This document shows positions 43,746-52,008 of a DNA stretch of 64,000 nt, piece by piece. The stretch covers positions 3,348,001 to 3,412,000 of the forward strand of contig NC_016609.1 of the NCBI RefSeq assembly GCF_000246855.1, given 5' to 3'. A program made the position numbers and the translations under genes. The stretch comes from Niastella koreensis GR20-10. GTDB taxonomy: Bacteria; Bacteroidota; Bacteroidia; Chitinophagales; Chitinophagaceae. The notes below the pieces were generated by a model that saw only the letters and a program-made list of their open reading frames with translations, did no database searches and was not told the DNA's origin. Every line of letters begins with the position of its first letter. The first letter of the stretch is position 1.

Positions 43746-45242
43746 TTATAGGTCGTTATAGGTCCTGGGTAATGAAAAGTAAAAAGTAGCGCCCTCATTG
43801 ATCTTTCCTTCCGCCCACACTTTGCCGCCATGTTTAACAACTATCCGTTGTACAATGGCCAGTCCCACCCCGGTGCCTTCAAACTCATCATTGCCATGCA
43901 ACCGTTGAAACACGCCGAATAATTTGTGCGCATACTGCATATCAAATCCGGCCCCGTTGTCTTTCACAAAATAAACAAACTCATCGTCCCTTGCTTCAGC
44001 ACCTAATTCAATGACGGATTTTTCTTTTTTGGCGGAATATTTAATGGCATTGGAAATAAGATTGATGTAGACCTGCAACAAAAGCACCGGGTCGCCTTGC
44101 GTGCCGGGCAAACGATGTACGGTTATTTGTGTGCTGGCAGGTGCGGTTTGCTTCAATTCCGTTATAATCGGTTCTACCAGTTTGTTGAAATCGATAGGTA
44201 CCCGCTTAACTTCCTTCCGGCCCATGCGGCTGAATGCCAGCAGGTCGTCGATGAGGGCGCCCATTTTTGTGGCGTTCTTCCTGATCACATTGAACATGCG
44301 TAAGGATTCGTCGTTAAATGATTGCGCATGGTCGTCCTGGATCATCTGGGCATAGCCATTGATACTGCGAAGGGGCGCCCGCAGGTCGTGCGACACGGAA
44401 TACGAAAATGATTCCAGCTCTTTATTGGTCAGTTGCAGCTGGGCAATATTCCTTTCCAGGTTTAAGTTCAGTTGTTTTATTTCAAAATCGGCTTTCTTTT
44501 GCCGGGTGATGTCGCGGCCATTGGCAAACCATAAACTATGCTTATGCGCAATGTTCCAGCTAACATACCGGTGCTCACCGCTCTTCGTAAACATCAACAC
44601 TTCAAAGGAAAACGAGGGCTGGTATACACAGGCAAGTTCCCTCACTTTTATCTGCCCTTCTTCGGATAAATAATCAAGCAGGGTAGCATTCTTCATTTCG
44701 GGCACCGTGTAGCCCAGCAGCGGGAAGGCCGCTTCGTTCACCTCTTCAAACCGGAAGGTATCGGCATTGATAATGCAAATAAGATCGGCGGAATTGTTAA
44801 TGAGCAGGGCATAATTTTCCAGCGCCTGGTTCTTCTCCATCAGTTCGCGTTGCTGGCGGTGCAATTGCAACAGTACTGATACTTTCGCTTCGGTAACTTC
44901 GGGATTGAGTGGTTTGTACAGGTAATCGATGGCGCCTTCTTCAAACCCCTTCATTACAAACCGGTGCTCTTTTAATTCGGCAGTAACAAAGATGATGGGC
45001 GTTTCGCTGGTACGCTTGTTCGATTTCAGGATCTGCGCCACCTCAAACCCGTCCATCCCGGGCATTTGCACATCGAGGATAATCAGGTCAATTTCCTGGT
45101 TCAGGGCCACTTTCAGGGCCTCGTTGCCGTTGGTGGCGCTGATGAGGTTACGCCCCGGCTGGCCCAGGATCTGTTCCAGCGCATAAATATTGTTTACCTT
45201 ATCGTCTACGATCAATATATGGTCCTCCGCCTGTTTTACCAT
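43746..45242 (-). CDS. Receiver-PAS-HisKA hybrid-type histidine kinase
   Basis: The 498-residue product has an N-terminal receiver (residues ~10-125, LIVDDKVNN, phospho-Asp in LIILDVQMPGMDG), a PAS domain (~145-255), a HisKA domain (~275-345, YSVSHDLRAPLRSINGY) and an HATPase_c domain (~385-495, DNGAGFD, GTGVGLAIV). Architecture and sequence (VDDKVNNIYALEQIL) match the kinase at 58961-60208 closely; that copy lacks the PAS domain. It lies 5 bp from the CheB gene and is probably part of the same transcript. Confidence 0.93.
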   Translation of the reverse strand: MVKQAEDHILIVDDKVNNIYALEQILGQPGRNLISATNGNEALKVALNQEIDLIILDVQMPGMDGFEVAQILKSNKRTSETPIIFVTAELKEHRFVMKGFEEGAIDYLYKPLNPEVTEAKVSVLLQLHRQQRELMEKNQALENYALLINNSADLICIINADTFRFEEVNEAAFPLLGYTVPEMKNATLLDYLSEEGQIKVRELACVYQPSFSFEVLMFTKSGEHRYVSWNIAHKHSLWFANGRDITRQKKADFEIKQLNLNLERNIAQLQLTNKELESFSYSVSHDLRAPLRSINGYAQMIQDDHAQSFNDESLRMFNVIRKNATKMGALIDDLLAFSRMGRKEVKRVPIDFNKLVEPIITELKQTAPASTQITVHRLPGTQGDPVLLLQVYINLISNAIKYSAKKEKSVIELGAEARDDEFVYFVKDNGAGFDMQYAHKLFGVFQRLHGNDEFEGTGVGLAIVQRIVVKHGGKVWAEGKINEGATFYFSLPRTYNDL

Positions 45243-45247
45243 ATGTC

Positions 45248-45832
45248 TTAATTTTTCATAGTGTCCAATAAATATTGCCCAATGGCCTCGGGGTCCAACA
45301 CCTGTTGCACAGAACCGGTACGGATGGCAGCCTTTGGCATCTCCGGATAATCCGCTGTTTCAGGCGCCTGGGCAATGGTAGTTCCGCCCATACCGGCGAT
45401 CTTTTTTATGCCATGCGATCCGTCTTTATTCGCCCCGGTAAGGACAATGGCCAGCAGTCTTTCTTTATATACATCCGCCGCTGTTTCAAACAACACATCT
45501 ATCGAAGGGCGGCTGTAATTCACCGGTGCATCGCAGCTTAATGAAAAAGTGCCGTCCCGTTCAATCAGCAGGTGATAATCGGGCGGTGCAAAATAAACGG
45601 TGCCCGGTTTTATCGGTTCTTTTTCATCTGCCTGTTTTATTTTCACCTGGCACTTCTGCTGCAACACTTCTTCCAGTAAAGAGCGTTCATCGCGCGACCG
45701 GTGCTGTACCACTATTACCGGTTTGCTGAAATTTGCCGGTAACAGTTTCAAAATGCGGATCATTACATATAACCCGCCGGCCGAAGCTCCTATCACAATG
45801 GCGTCATACGATTTAATGGCTTCTATTTTCAA
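45248..45832 (-). CDS. cheB: Stand-alone CheB-type protein-glutamate methylesterase
   Basis: The 194-residue product is a CheB catalytic domain without a receiver. Catalytic residues are visible: Ser in GASAGG (S17), His in VVQHRS (H44) and Asp in LTGANKDGSHG (~D137). The family removes methyl groups from glutamates of chemoreceptors, or deamidates glutamines. No chemoreceptor or CheA gene is in the window. It lies 10 bp from cheR and 5 bp from a kinase gene, so the target may be a kinase. Without a receiver domain, its activity may be controlled by protein contacts. Confidence 0.92.
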   Translation of the reverse strand: MKIEAIKSYDAIVIGASAGGLYVMIRILKLLPANFSKPVIVVQHRSRDERSLLEEVLQQKCQVKIKQADEKEPIKPGTVYFAPPDYHLLIERDGTFSLSCDAPVNYSRPSIDVLFETAADVYKERLLAIVLTGANKDGSHGIKKIAGMGGTTIAQAPETADYPEMPKAAIRTGSVQQVLDPEAIGQYLLDTMKN

Positions 45833-45842
45833 TTTGACAAGG

Positions 45843-46655
45843 CTATTTCGTTCTCATGAATATTTTTTCCCGGTAATCAATTTCTTCAAAACACTTTTGC
45901 TTTTCCGAAAACAACAACGACTCTTTATTGCCCAGTCCTAAAAAGCCAAAAGGACAAAGGCTATCATAGAATAGGCTAATCACTTTGCTTTGCAGGCTCT
46001 GGTTAAAATAAATAAGCACATTGCGGCAAAGGATCAGCTGAAATTCGTTGAACGATTTATCCACTGCCAGGTTATGCACCGAAAAAACAATGTTCTGCCG
46101 CAACGATTTGTCCCACAACACCGAATTGTACTTTGCTTTATAATAATCAGAAAACGAATTTTTGCCGCCGGCCTTCAAATAGTTTTCCGTATAACTTTTC
46201 ATATTACTGATAGAAGAAATGCCATCACGCGCTTTTTGCAGGGCGTCCTGGTTAATGTCGGTAGCATAGATCACCGTTCTTTCCAGCAATCCTTCTTCCC
46301 TGAACAGGATGGCCATGGAATACACTTCTTCCCCCGTACTGCAACCCGCTATCCATACTTTTATGAACGGGTAGGTAGCCAGCCGGTTGATCACATTTTT
46401 TCGCAGGCTTTTATAAAAAAGCGGATCGCGAAACATCTCGGTCACATTCACCGTAATCTCCTGGATAAAATGTTCAAAGGCCGTTTCATCTTTCAGCACC
46501 ATTTTACCCAGGTCTTTCAGGCTGGCGATCTTTTTATTTTCCATGAATGTGCTTATGCGCCGGATAACAGAAGCTTCTGCGTATTCGGTAAAATCGTACC
46601 CATACACAAACCGCACAGATTCCAGAAATTGCCTGTATTCCTCGTTAGCGATCAT
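45843..46655 (-). CDS. cheR: CheR-type protein-glutamate methyltransferase
   Basis: The 270-residue product has the CheR N-terminal helical domain (residues ~1-70) and the SAM-binding catalytic domain: TVNVTEMFRDP (~68), WIAGCSTGEEVYSMA (~104), VIYATDINQDAL (~132) and LILCRNVLIYFN (~208). It should methylate glutamates with S-adenosylmethionine. It lies between the large kinase gene (20 bp) and cheB (10 bp), so its target may be the kinase's long Glu/Gln-rich coiled coil rather than a chemoreceptor. Confidence 0.93.
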   Translation of the reverse strand: MIANEEYRQFLESVRFVYGYDFTEYAEASVIRRISTFMENKKIASLKDLGKMVLKDETAFEHFIQEITVNVTEMFRDPLFYKSLRKNVINRLATYPFIKVWIAGCSTGEEVYSMAILFREEGLLERTVIYATDINQDALQKARDGISSISNMKSYTENYLKAGGKNSFSDYYKAKYNSVLWDKSLRQNIVFSVHNLAVDKSFNEFQLILCRNVLIYFNQSLQSKVISLFYDSLCPFGFLGLGNKESLLFSEKQKCFEEIDYREKIFMRTK

Positions 46656-46675
46656 TCATACAATTTTAAACATGC

Positions 46676-49600
46676 CTATTTATAAAGCCATACCCGCATC
46701 AGCGACAGCAACTGTTCCATGTTCACCGGTTTGGAAACGTAATCGCTCATACCTGCTTCCAGGCATTTCTCCCGGTCGCCCTTCATGGCCTTTGCCGTTA
46801 ATGCAATGATGGGCAGTTTATTAAACCTGTTCATTTTACGAATGGCCATGGTTGCTTCAAACCCATCCATTTCAGGCATCATGATATCCATGAGTACGAT
46901 ATCGGTATCGGGTTGTTTTTCCAGCATCTCTATGGCTACCCTGCCATTCTCCGCCACCACACACTTCATACCTTCTTCTTCCAGCACATTGGTGAGCGAG
47001 TAAATATTGCGCATGTCGTCGTCTACGATCAGCACTTTTTTATTTTTCAACACTTCTTCGGTACGGTGCAGTTTGCGAATGATCTGCTGTTTGTCTTTTG
47101 GCAGCCTGGCTTCCACCCGGTGCAGGAACAGGGCGGTTTCATCCAGCAATCGTTCCTGTGAATCGGTGGTTTTCAACACTACCGTATCGGCCAGATTTTC
47201 CAGTTGCCGCGCTTCTTCCTTGTTCATATCCCGGCCGGTATATATAATGATCGGGATCCTGTTCAGCTGTTCACTTTCCTTTATTTTTTCCATCAGTTCA
47301 AAACCAGTCATATCCGGCAGGCCAAGATCGATGATAATACAATCGAATTGCTCGCTTTGTAACATGTTGTACGCTTCCTGTCCGGTTAAGGCGGAATAAG
47401 ATTTTATATCCCCATTGCCAATAAGCTCGCGGATGGCCTTATTTTGTGCCGGATCGTCTTCCACCACCAGCAGTTTTTTCAGTTTGCGGTTTATAAAATC
47501 CTGAATACGGTCAAAAGCGCCATGAACGCCCTCCTGGGTAAGCGGTTTGCGAATAAAGTCAAATGCCCCCAGTTCAAGGCCTTCCTTGCGCCGATCGTAC
47601 CCCGACATGATCTGTACGGGGATGTGCCGCAGCTCCGGGTCGTTTTTTAACAACTTCAATACTTCGGAACCATCCAGCACCGGCAGCTTCATATCCAGGA
47701 TTATCGCGTCAGGGTGGTAGTACCGCGCCAGGCTCAAACCTGTATTGCCCTGATGGGCTAAAATGCCTTTATAACCTTTGTTCCGCGCAATATCCAGCAA
47801 CGCCTTCGCAAACGCTACATCATCTTCAATGATCAGAATGGTTTTATCATTATCCTTCAGGTGATAACGATCGTCATCTGCATCCTGGTCAGGTGCAGGC
47901 ACATGCGGTGGTATAACCGGTAATTCTGTTCTGGCGGCTGGCTTGCGTATTTCTATGTTCTTTTCTCCTTTGATCACATTGGCAGTATCGAATTTCAAAG
48001 GCAGATACAAGGTAAAAGTGCTGCCCTTTCCTGCTGAGCTTTCCAGATGTATTTCCCCGCCCAGGGCACCTGCCAGTTCCCGGCTGATAGACAGTCCCAA
48101 ACCGGTGCCGCCATACTTTCTTTTGTTTGAACCGTCGGCCTGCTGGAACGCTTCAAAAATAATACCCTGCTTACTTTCGGGGATTCCAATACCCGTGTCA
48201 CTGACTGAAAATACCACCACCTCGGGCAAACGCCTCAGTTTTTCATTGCGCAGTAACGCTTCGGGGCGTTGTACATCGATGCGAACATCTATTTTGCCAT
48301 CCCGGTCGGTAAACTTAAAGGCATTGGACAACAGGTTCCTCAGGATCTGTTCCAGCCGTTGTTTATCGGTTTGTAAAGCCGAAGGGAACCGTTTTTCGTC
48401 ACAAAGAATATTGAATTCGATGTTCTTGTTTTTCGCCACTTCGGTGAACGTTTGTTTAAGGCTGTAAACCAGCTCATTTACCGGCACCTCGTTGATTTCG
48501 ATCTCAATTTTGCCCGCTTCCACTTTCGACAGATCGAGTATTTCGTTGATCAGCGTTAACAGGTCGGAACCGGAATTGTAAATATTCCTGGCGAATTCGA
48601 TGTCTTTGGGGGAGAGTGATTTGCTCTTGTTTTCCGTTAATAATTGCGACAGGATCAGGATGCTGTTGAGCGGCGTGCGTAATTCGTGCGACATATTGGC
48701 CAGGAATTCCGATTTATATTTACTGGTCGTCTCCAGCTCGCGGGCCTTGTTCTCTACATCCATTTTGGCCAGCTCCAGTTTTTCTTTTTGTTCTTCCAGC
48801 AAATTGGCCTTTTCTTCCAGCTCTTCATTGGTTTGCTGCAGTTCTTCCTGCTGGGCACGCAACTCGGCTTCAGAACGTTCCAGCATACCGGTTTGCACAT
48901 TCAATTGTTCATTGGTTTGTTTCAGTTCTTCCTGCTGCGCCTCCAGCTCTTCACTCTGGCGCTGGGTTTCTTCCAGCAGGTCTTTTTGCAGGGCCCTGGC
49001 CTGTGAGGAATTAAACGCAATGCCAATACTTTCTGAAACGATCTTTAACAGCTGCAGGTCAAGGTCGGTGATCTCGTGCACCGTGCCAATTTCTATTACG
49101 CCTTTTACGTAGCTGTTGAACATAAATGGATACACCAGGATGTTTCTAGGCGTTATCTGTCCCAGGCCCGAATTTATTTTTACATAATCTTCCGGAATTT
49201 CAGTGAAGATGATGGGCTTTTTTTCTTTAGCCGCCTGCCCTACCAGGCCTTCACCCATTTGAAAGATATCCGGATTTCCTTTCCGGTGCGACCAGGCATA
49301 ACTGCCTGCCAGTACCAACTCATCGTTCTCCGCCACATAAATGGCGCCCACCTGTGCTCTGAAGTAGGGCGTCAACATATTGATCACTTCCCCGGCAATG
49401 TCCGCTACTACTTTATCACCTCTCAGGATATTATTCAACTCAGCAGCGCCGGTCAGTATCCAGGTGCGCATTTCATTCTCCTGCGATAATTTTTGCAGGT
49501 TTCGCTTCATGTTCTTCAAGGCCTTGCTCAACAGGTCGGCCTCGCTGCGCACTTTTATTACAGGCGTATAATCACCCCGGGCTATCGTTTCTGCTACCAG

Positions 49601-50719
49601 GGTATATTCCCGCGACACCTCCACCATCCTGTTAAATGAAGCAGCCAGGCTGCCTATTTCATCTTTGGTTTGTGCAGGCAGTACAATTTCTGTTTCTCCC
49701 ATGGCAATGCGATCGGCAGCCGTTTTTATAACCGCCAGTGAACTAACTATGGAACGTATTACATAAAACAACAGCAGGGAAATAAGCGCGATCACAATAA
49801 GTACTATAATGATGCCCCTCAGCAATGCGTCCGAAATAGCGAGCTGTTTTTCTTCTGCCAGTTGCCTGGTTTCAAAGGTGGAGCGGTCTTCCAAACCCTT
49901 TAACGCAGCTAAAAAGGAGGAAATATTTATCCGCCAGGTATCAATGGGAATGCGGGCTGCCATACCTGGGTTATTATAAACGGAATCGATCAGCATTTTT
50001 ACCCTCAATACAGCAGGATTGTTCATGCGTAAATTAAACTCAGCAGCCTGTGCCGGACTGGCATTCTTCAGGTAACGGTCAAGATTCATTTCATACTTTC
50101 CTTTCAGGCTGGCAAAATCTGCAAACTCATTTTTCACAAAGCCATTTTGCAGGATGGCAATATGCAGGCGCATCCGTAATTGCCCTAAATATCCCTGTCC
50201 TTTTAATAATAGCAAATGCGATTCTATCTGATTCCTGATCTCATCATCGTGCGCCCGGCGATAAGTAGCATTTACGTCGTCTATAAGGCGGGTGGTTATC
50301 ATGGCATAGGCCTTGCCCATGCTGTCAAGGTCTGTGGTTAACTCGTTTATACCGTTGCGAATGACCGGTAAATCATCCAGCATGGTCATCTGCTTGTTAT
50401 TCTTTTGCTTAATCAGAAGCTGGGTAAGCGCCGTAATCATTTTATCGGTAGTCAATCGCTGATTGTACAATTCATTTTTTTCCAGTTTGCCTCCGCTGGC
50501 TAAATAACTGATCGAAAAGCCACGTTCTTCCTGAATGCTGTAAATGATGTCCGAAACTTTCTCAATTTCCATTACATCATTGTACACGTGTTTAATATTA
50601 TGTTGTTTGGAGATCTTATCAGATACATCGGTGGCTAGAAAGTACAGCAATGCCGCCAGGGGCACGAGGGATACAAGCAACAATTTGTTCCTGATAGACA
50701 GGTTCTGGATAAACATCAT
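46676..50719 (-). CDS. Large membrane hybrid kinase: NIT-like sensor, HAMP, GAF, HisKA, HATPase, three receivers
   Basis: The 1347-residue product has TM1 (~12-28) and a helical periplasmic sensor resembling the nitrate/nitrite NIT domain (~45-295, YSIQEERGFSISYLASGG). TM2 is at ~300-325, HAMP at ~325-380 and GAF at ~430-565. A Gln/Glu-rich coiled coil spans ~570-660. HisKA is at ~670-740 (FLANMSHELRTPLNSIL), HATPase_c at ~785-905, and three receivers at ~955-1075 (LDMKLPVLDG), ~1080-1200 (IDLGLPDMTG) and ~1225-1340 (MDIMMPEMDG). No output domain. It is the first gene of the operon with cheR and cheB. The coiled coil carries many EE/QE pairs, the residue pairs used by methylated chemoreceptors. 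The ligand is unknown. Confidence 0.93.
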   Translation of the reverse strand: MMFIQNLSIRNKLLLVSLVPLAALLYFLATDVSDKISKQHNIKHVYNDVMEIEKVSDIIYSIQEERGFSISYLASGGKLEKNELYNQRLTTDKMITALTQLLIKQKNNKQMTMLDDLPVIRNGINELTTDLDSMGKAYAMITTRLIDDVNATYRRAHDDEIRNQIESHLLLLKGQGYLGQLRMRLHIAILQNGFVKNEFADFASLKGKYEMNLDRYLKNASPAQAAEFNLRMNNPAVLRVKMLIDSVYNNPGMAARIPIDTWRINISSFLAALKGLEDRSTFETRQLAEEKQLAISDALLRGIIIVLIVIALISLLLFYVIRSIVSSLAVIKTAADRIAMGETEIVLPAQTKDEIGSLAASFNRMVEVSREYTLVAETIARGDYTPVIKVRSEADLLSKALKNMKRNLQKLSQENEMRTWILTGAAELNNILRGDKVVADIAGEVINMLTPYFRAQVGAIYVAENDELVLAGSYAWSHRKGNPDIFQMGEGLVGQAAKEKKPIIFTEIPEDYVKINSGLGQITPRNILVYPFMFNSYVKGVIEIGTVHEITDLDLQLLKIVSESIGIAFNSSQARALQKDLLEETQRQSEELEAQQEELKQTNEQLNVQTGMLERSEAELRAQQEELQQTNEELEEKANLLEEQKEKLELAKMDVENKARELETTSKYKSEFLANMSHELRTPLNSILILSQLLTENKSKSLSPKDIEFARNIYNSGSDLLTLINEILDLSKVEAGKIEIEINEVPVNELVYSLKQTFTEVAKNKNIEFNILCDEKRFPSALQTDKQRLEQILRNLLSNAFKFTDRDGKIDVRIDVQRPEALLRNEKLRRLPEVVVFSVSDTGIGIPESKQGIIFEAFQQADGSNKRKYGGTGLGLSISRELAGALGGEIHLESSAGKGSTFTLYLPLKFDTANVIKGEKNIEIRKPAARTELPVIPPHVPAPDQDADDDRYHLKDNDKTILIIEDDVAFAKALLDIARNKGYKGILAHQGNTGLSLARYYHPDAIILDMKLPVLDGSEVLKLLKNDPELRHIPVQIMSGYDRRKEGLELGAFDFIRKPLTQEGVHGAFDRIQDFINRKLKKLLVVEDDPAQNKAIRELIGNGDIKSYSALTGQEAYNMLQSEQFDCIIIDLGLPDMTGFELMEKIKESEQLNRIPIIIYTGRDMNKEEARQLENLADTVVLKTTDSQERLLDETALFLHRVEARLPKDKQQIIRKLHRTEEVLKNKKVLIVDDDMRNIYSLTNVLEEEGMKCVVAENGRVAIEMLEKQPDTDIVLMDIMMPEMDGFEATMAIRKMNRFNKLPIIALTAKAMKGDREKCLEAGMSDYVSKPVNMEQLLSLMRVWLYK

Positions 50720-50932
50720 AGCAATAGCGATTAACAGCAGTAGTACGCTTGTATTTACTGCGGGGTATAGAAATTGCTACCTACAGAACCTTACCTGTTA
50801 CCAATTACACTGGTTATTTCATATTACTACCAGTGTTGAGCCAAATTTCTTGTCAGGAATCTTTAAACCGGGTGTACTAATCTAATAAGGAACATCAAAT
50901 TACGGAAAATATGATTACAAATATAAATATTA

Positions 50933-51080
50933 GCCGCTGAACGCTAAACGCTTAATGTTTAACGCAAAAAAAGCCGATGGCTAAAGGCAGCCGATGTTGA
51001 ATTGGTGGAGAAACGAATATTATGAGCATTCCCGAGCTGCGGGTTGTAGCGTTCAGCGTTCAGCGTTTAGCATTCAGCCT
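50933..51080. repeat. Inverted array of 9-bp AACGC-type units (copy 3)
   Basis: GCTGAACGCTAAACGCTTAA (50935-50954) and TTTAACGCAAAAA are followed about 85 bp later by GCGTTCAGCGTTCAGCGTTT (51049-51068) in opposite sense. This is the longest and cleanest of the three copies in the window. It lies in the 415-bp gap between the hybrid kinase and the glycoside hydrolase remnant. Confidence 0.75.
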
Positions 51081-51090
51081 TAAGCTAAAA

Positions 51091-51116
51091 AGGCCTCCCG
51101 ACTGATCGGGAGGCCT
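51091..51116. terminator. Bidirectional hairpin terminator
   Basis: A perfect 10-bp stem, AGGCCTCCCG and CGGGAGGCCT, has a T-run on both strands (CTCTTTTT on plus, TTTTTAGC on minus). It lies 19 bp beyond the stop of the hydrolase remnant, so the terminator of the lost gene appears to be preserved. Confidence 0.85.
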
Positions 51117-51134
51117 CTCTTTTTCTACATAAAC

Positions 51135-51451
51135 CTAATCTTCAAACACAAGTTTTACGGTTTCGCCAGGGCGCATATTAACGCGAATGGTACCGCCGGT
51201 CGTATTTGAATTTTTATTATTTTTTTGATCTGTACATTTTTCGCTGACATTGTTTTTTTGATTACGAAGCTGTGTGCAGCAGTTGCGGTAATGGTCACTT
51301 CGCGAACCTGCCGGTCGCTCCATTTTGCGGGCACCTGTGCCCCACCCGGTACGCACAAACCGGCAAATTGTCCGGTTTTCCATGCCCGTGGTAATGCTGG
51401 TAAAAATTCTATCGTACTATCCACGCTTTGTACCTGCATTTCTGCATCGTG
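51135..51451 (-). pseudogene. Frameshifted C-terminal fragment of a GH95-like glycoside hydrolase
   Basis: On the minus strand one frame reads AEMQVQS-DSTIEFLPALPRAWKTGQFAGLCVPGG, matching the end of GH95-type alpha-fucosidase-like proteins (AEMLLQS--GTIELLPALP-AW--G---GL--RGG). The final part (TGGTIRVNMRPGETVKLVFED, then stop) is in the next frame, so a frameshift occurred in the A-rich stretch near 51200-51240. The catalytic part and the start are missing. The remnant and its terminator are all that is left of a carbohydrate-active gene downstream of the HTCS regulator. Confidence 0.75.
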
Positions 51452-51487
51452 GCATGTAAGGTAATTTCACGGAAGATAAGCAACAAG

Positions 51488-51599
51488 CGTCAAACGTGAA
51501 ATGTAAAACGGCAGGGGGTTGCTGTTGTATGAATCTGTATGAATCTGTCATCCCTATGGATAGAAATATCAGGGCCCGTTTTCCATTTCACGTTTGACG
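51488..51599. repeat. 24-bp inverted repeat with 64-bp spacer
   Basis: Arms at 51488-51511 (CGTCAAACGTGAAATG and on) and 51576-51599 match in 23 of 24 positions in opposite orientation. The spacer contains a doubled TGAATCTGTA unit. It lies next to the hydrolase remnant and could be a small non-autonomous element or a recombination scar. Confidence 0.65.
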
Positions 51600-52008
51600 A
51601 TGCTGCCCGAAAACATAACCGCCCCCGTATTGTACCCCAACGGTTGCAACCAGGCGGTTTGTTTTCAGTGCAATTTTTGATCCTTAGTTTTCAGTTCCTC
51701 CTAGTAAAAGATGGCTACCCGTATACAAAGTTTATCAAACCAAACACCACTGTCCTTTTGTTATATTAGTTTTTAATCAACTGCAAGTATCCCGGAATCG
51801 ACGAACGTATTTTCATTCACACCCGATAATAATACATGGCCCTTATCGTATAACCCACATCGAAACCGTTTTCGTTATTTACCGGCTGTTGTTCTTAGGA
51901 GTGTGAAAATAATAGCGTTTTGTAATACGTAGGGTATCGGTTTGTCTAAATGAGGGTATCAAAATGTTGCCGGTGAGCAAAAACTGTCCATTTAAATGTT
52001 ATGTTTTG
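51600..52008. other. Intergenic stretch between inverted repeat and HTCS gene, nothing recognised
   Basis: This 409-bp stretch has no supported gene or clear structure. A deleted hydrolase gene or other locus genes may once have been here. Confidence 0.4.

Noticed and set aside
45990-46685. Plus-strand open frame of 231 codons over cheR
   Set aside because: It mirrors the well-supported CheR gene on the minus strand, and the translation has no recognisable features.
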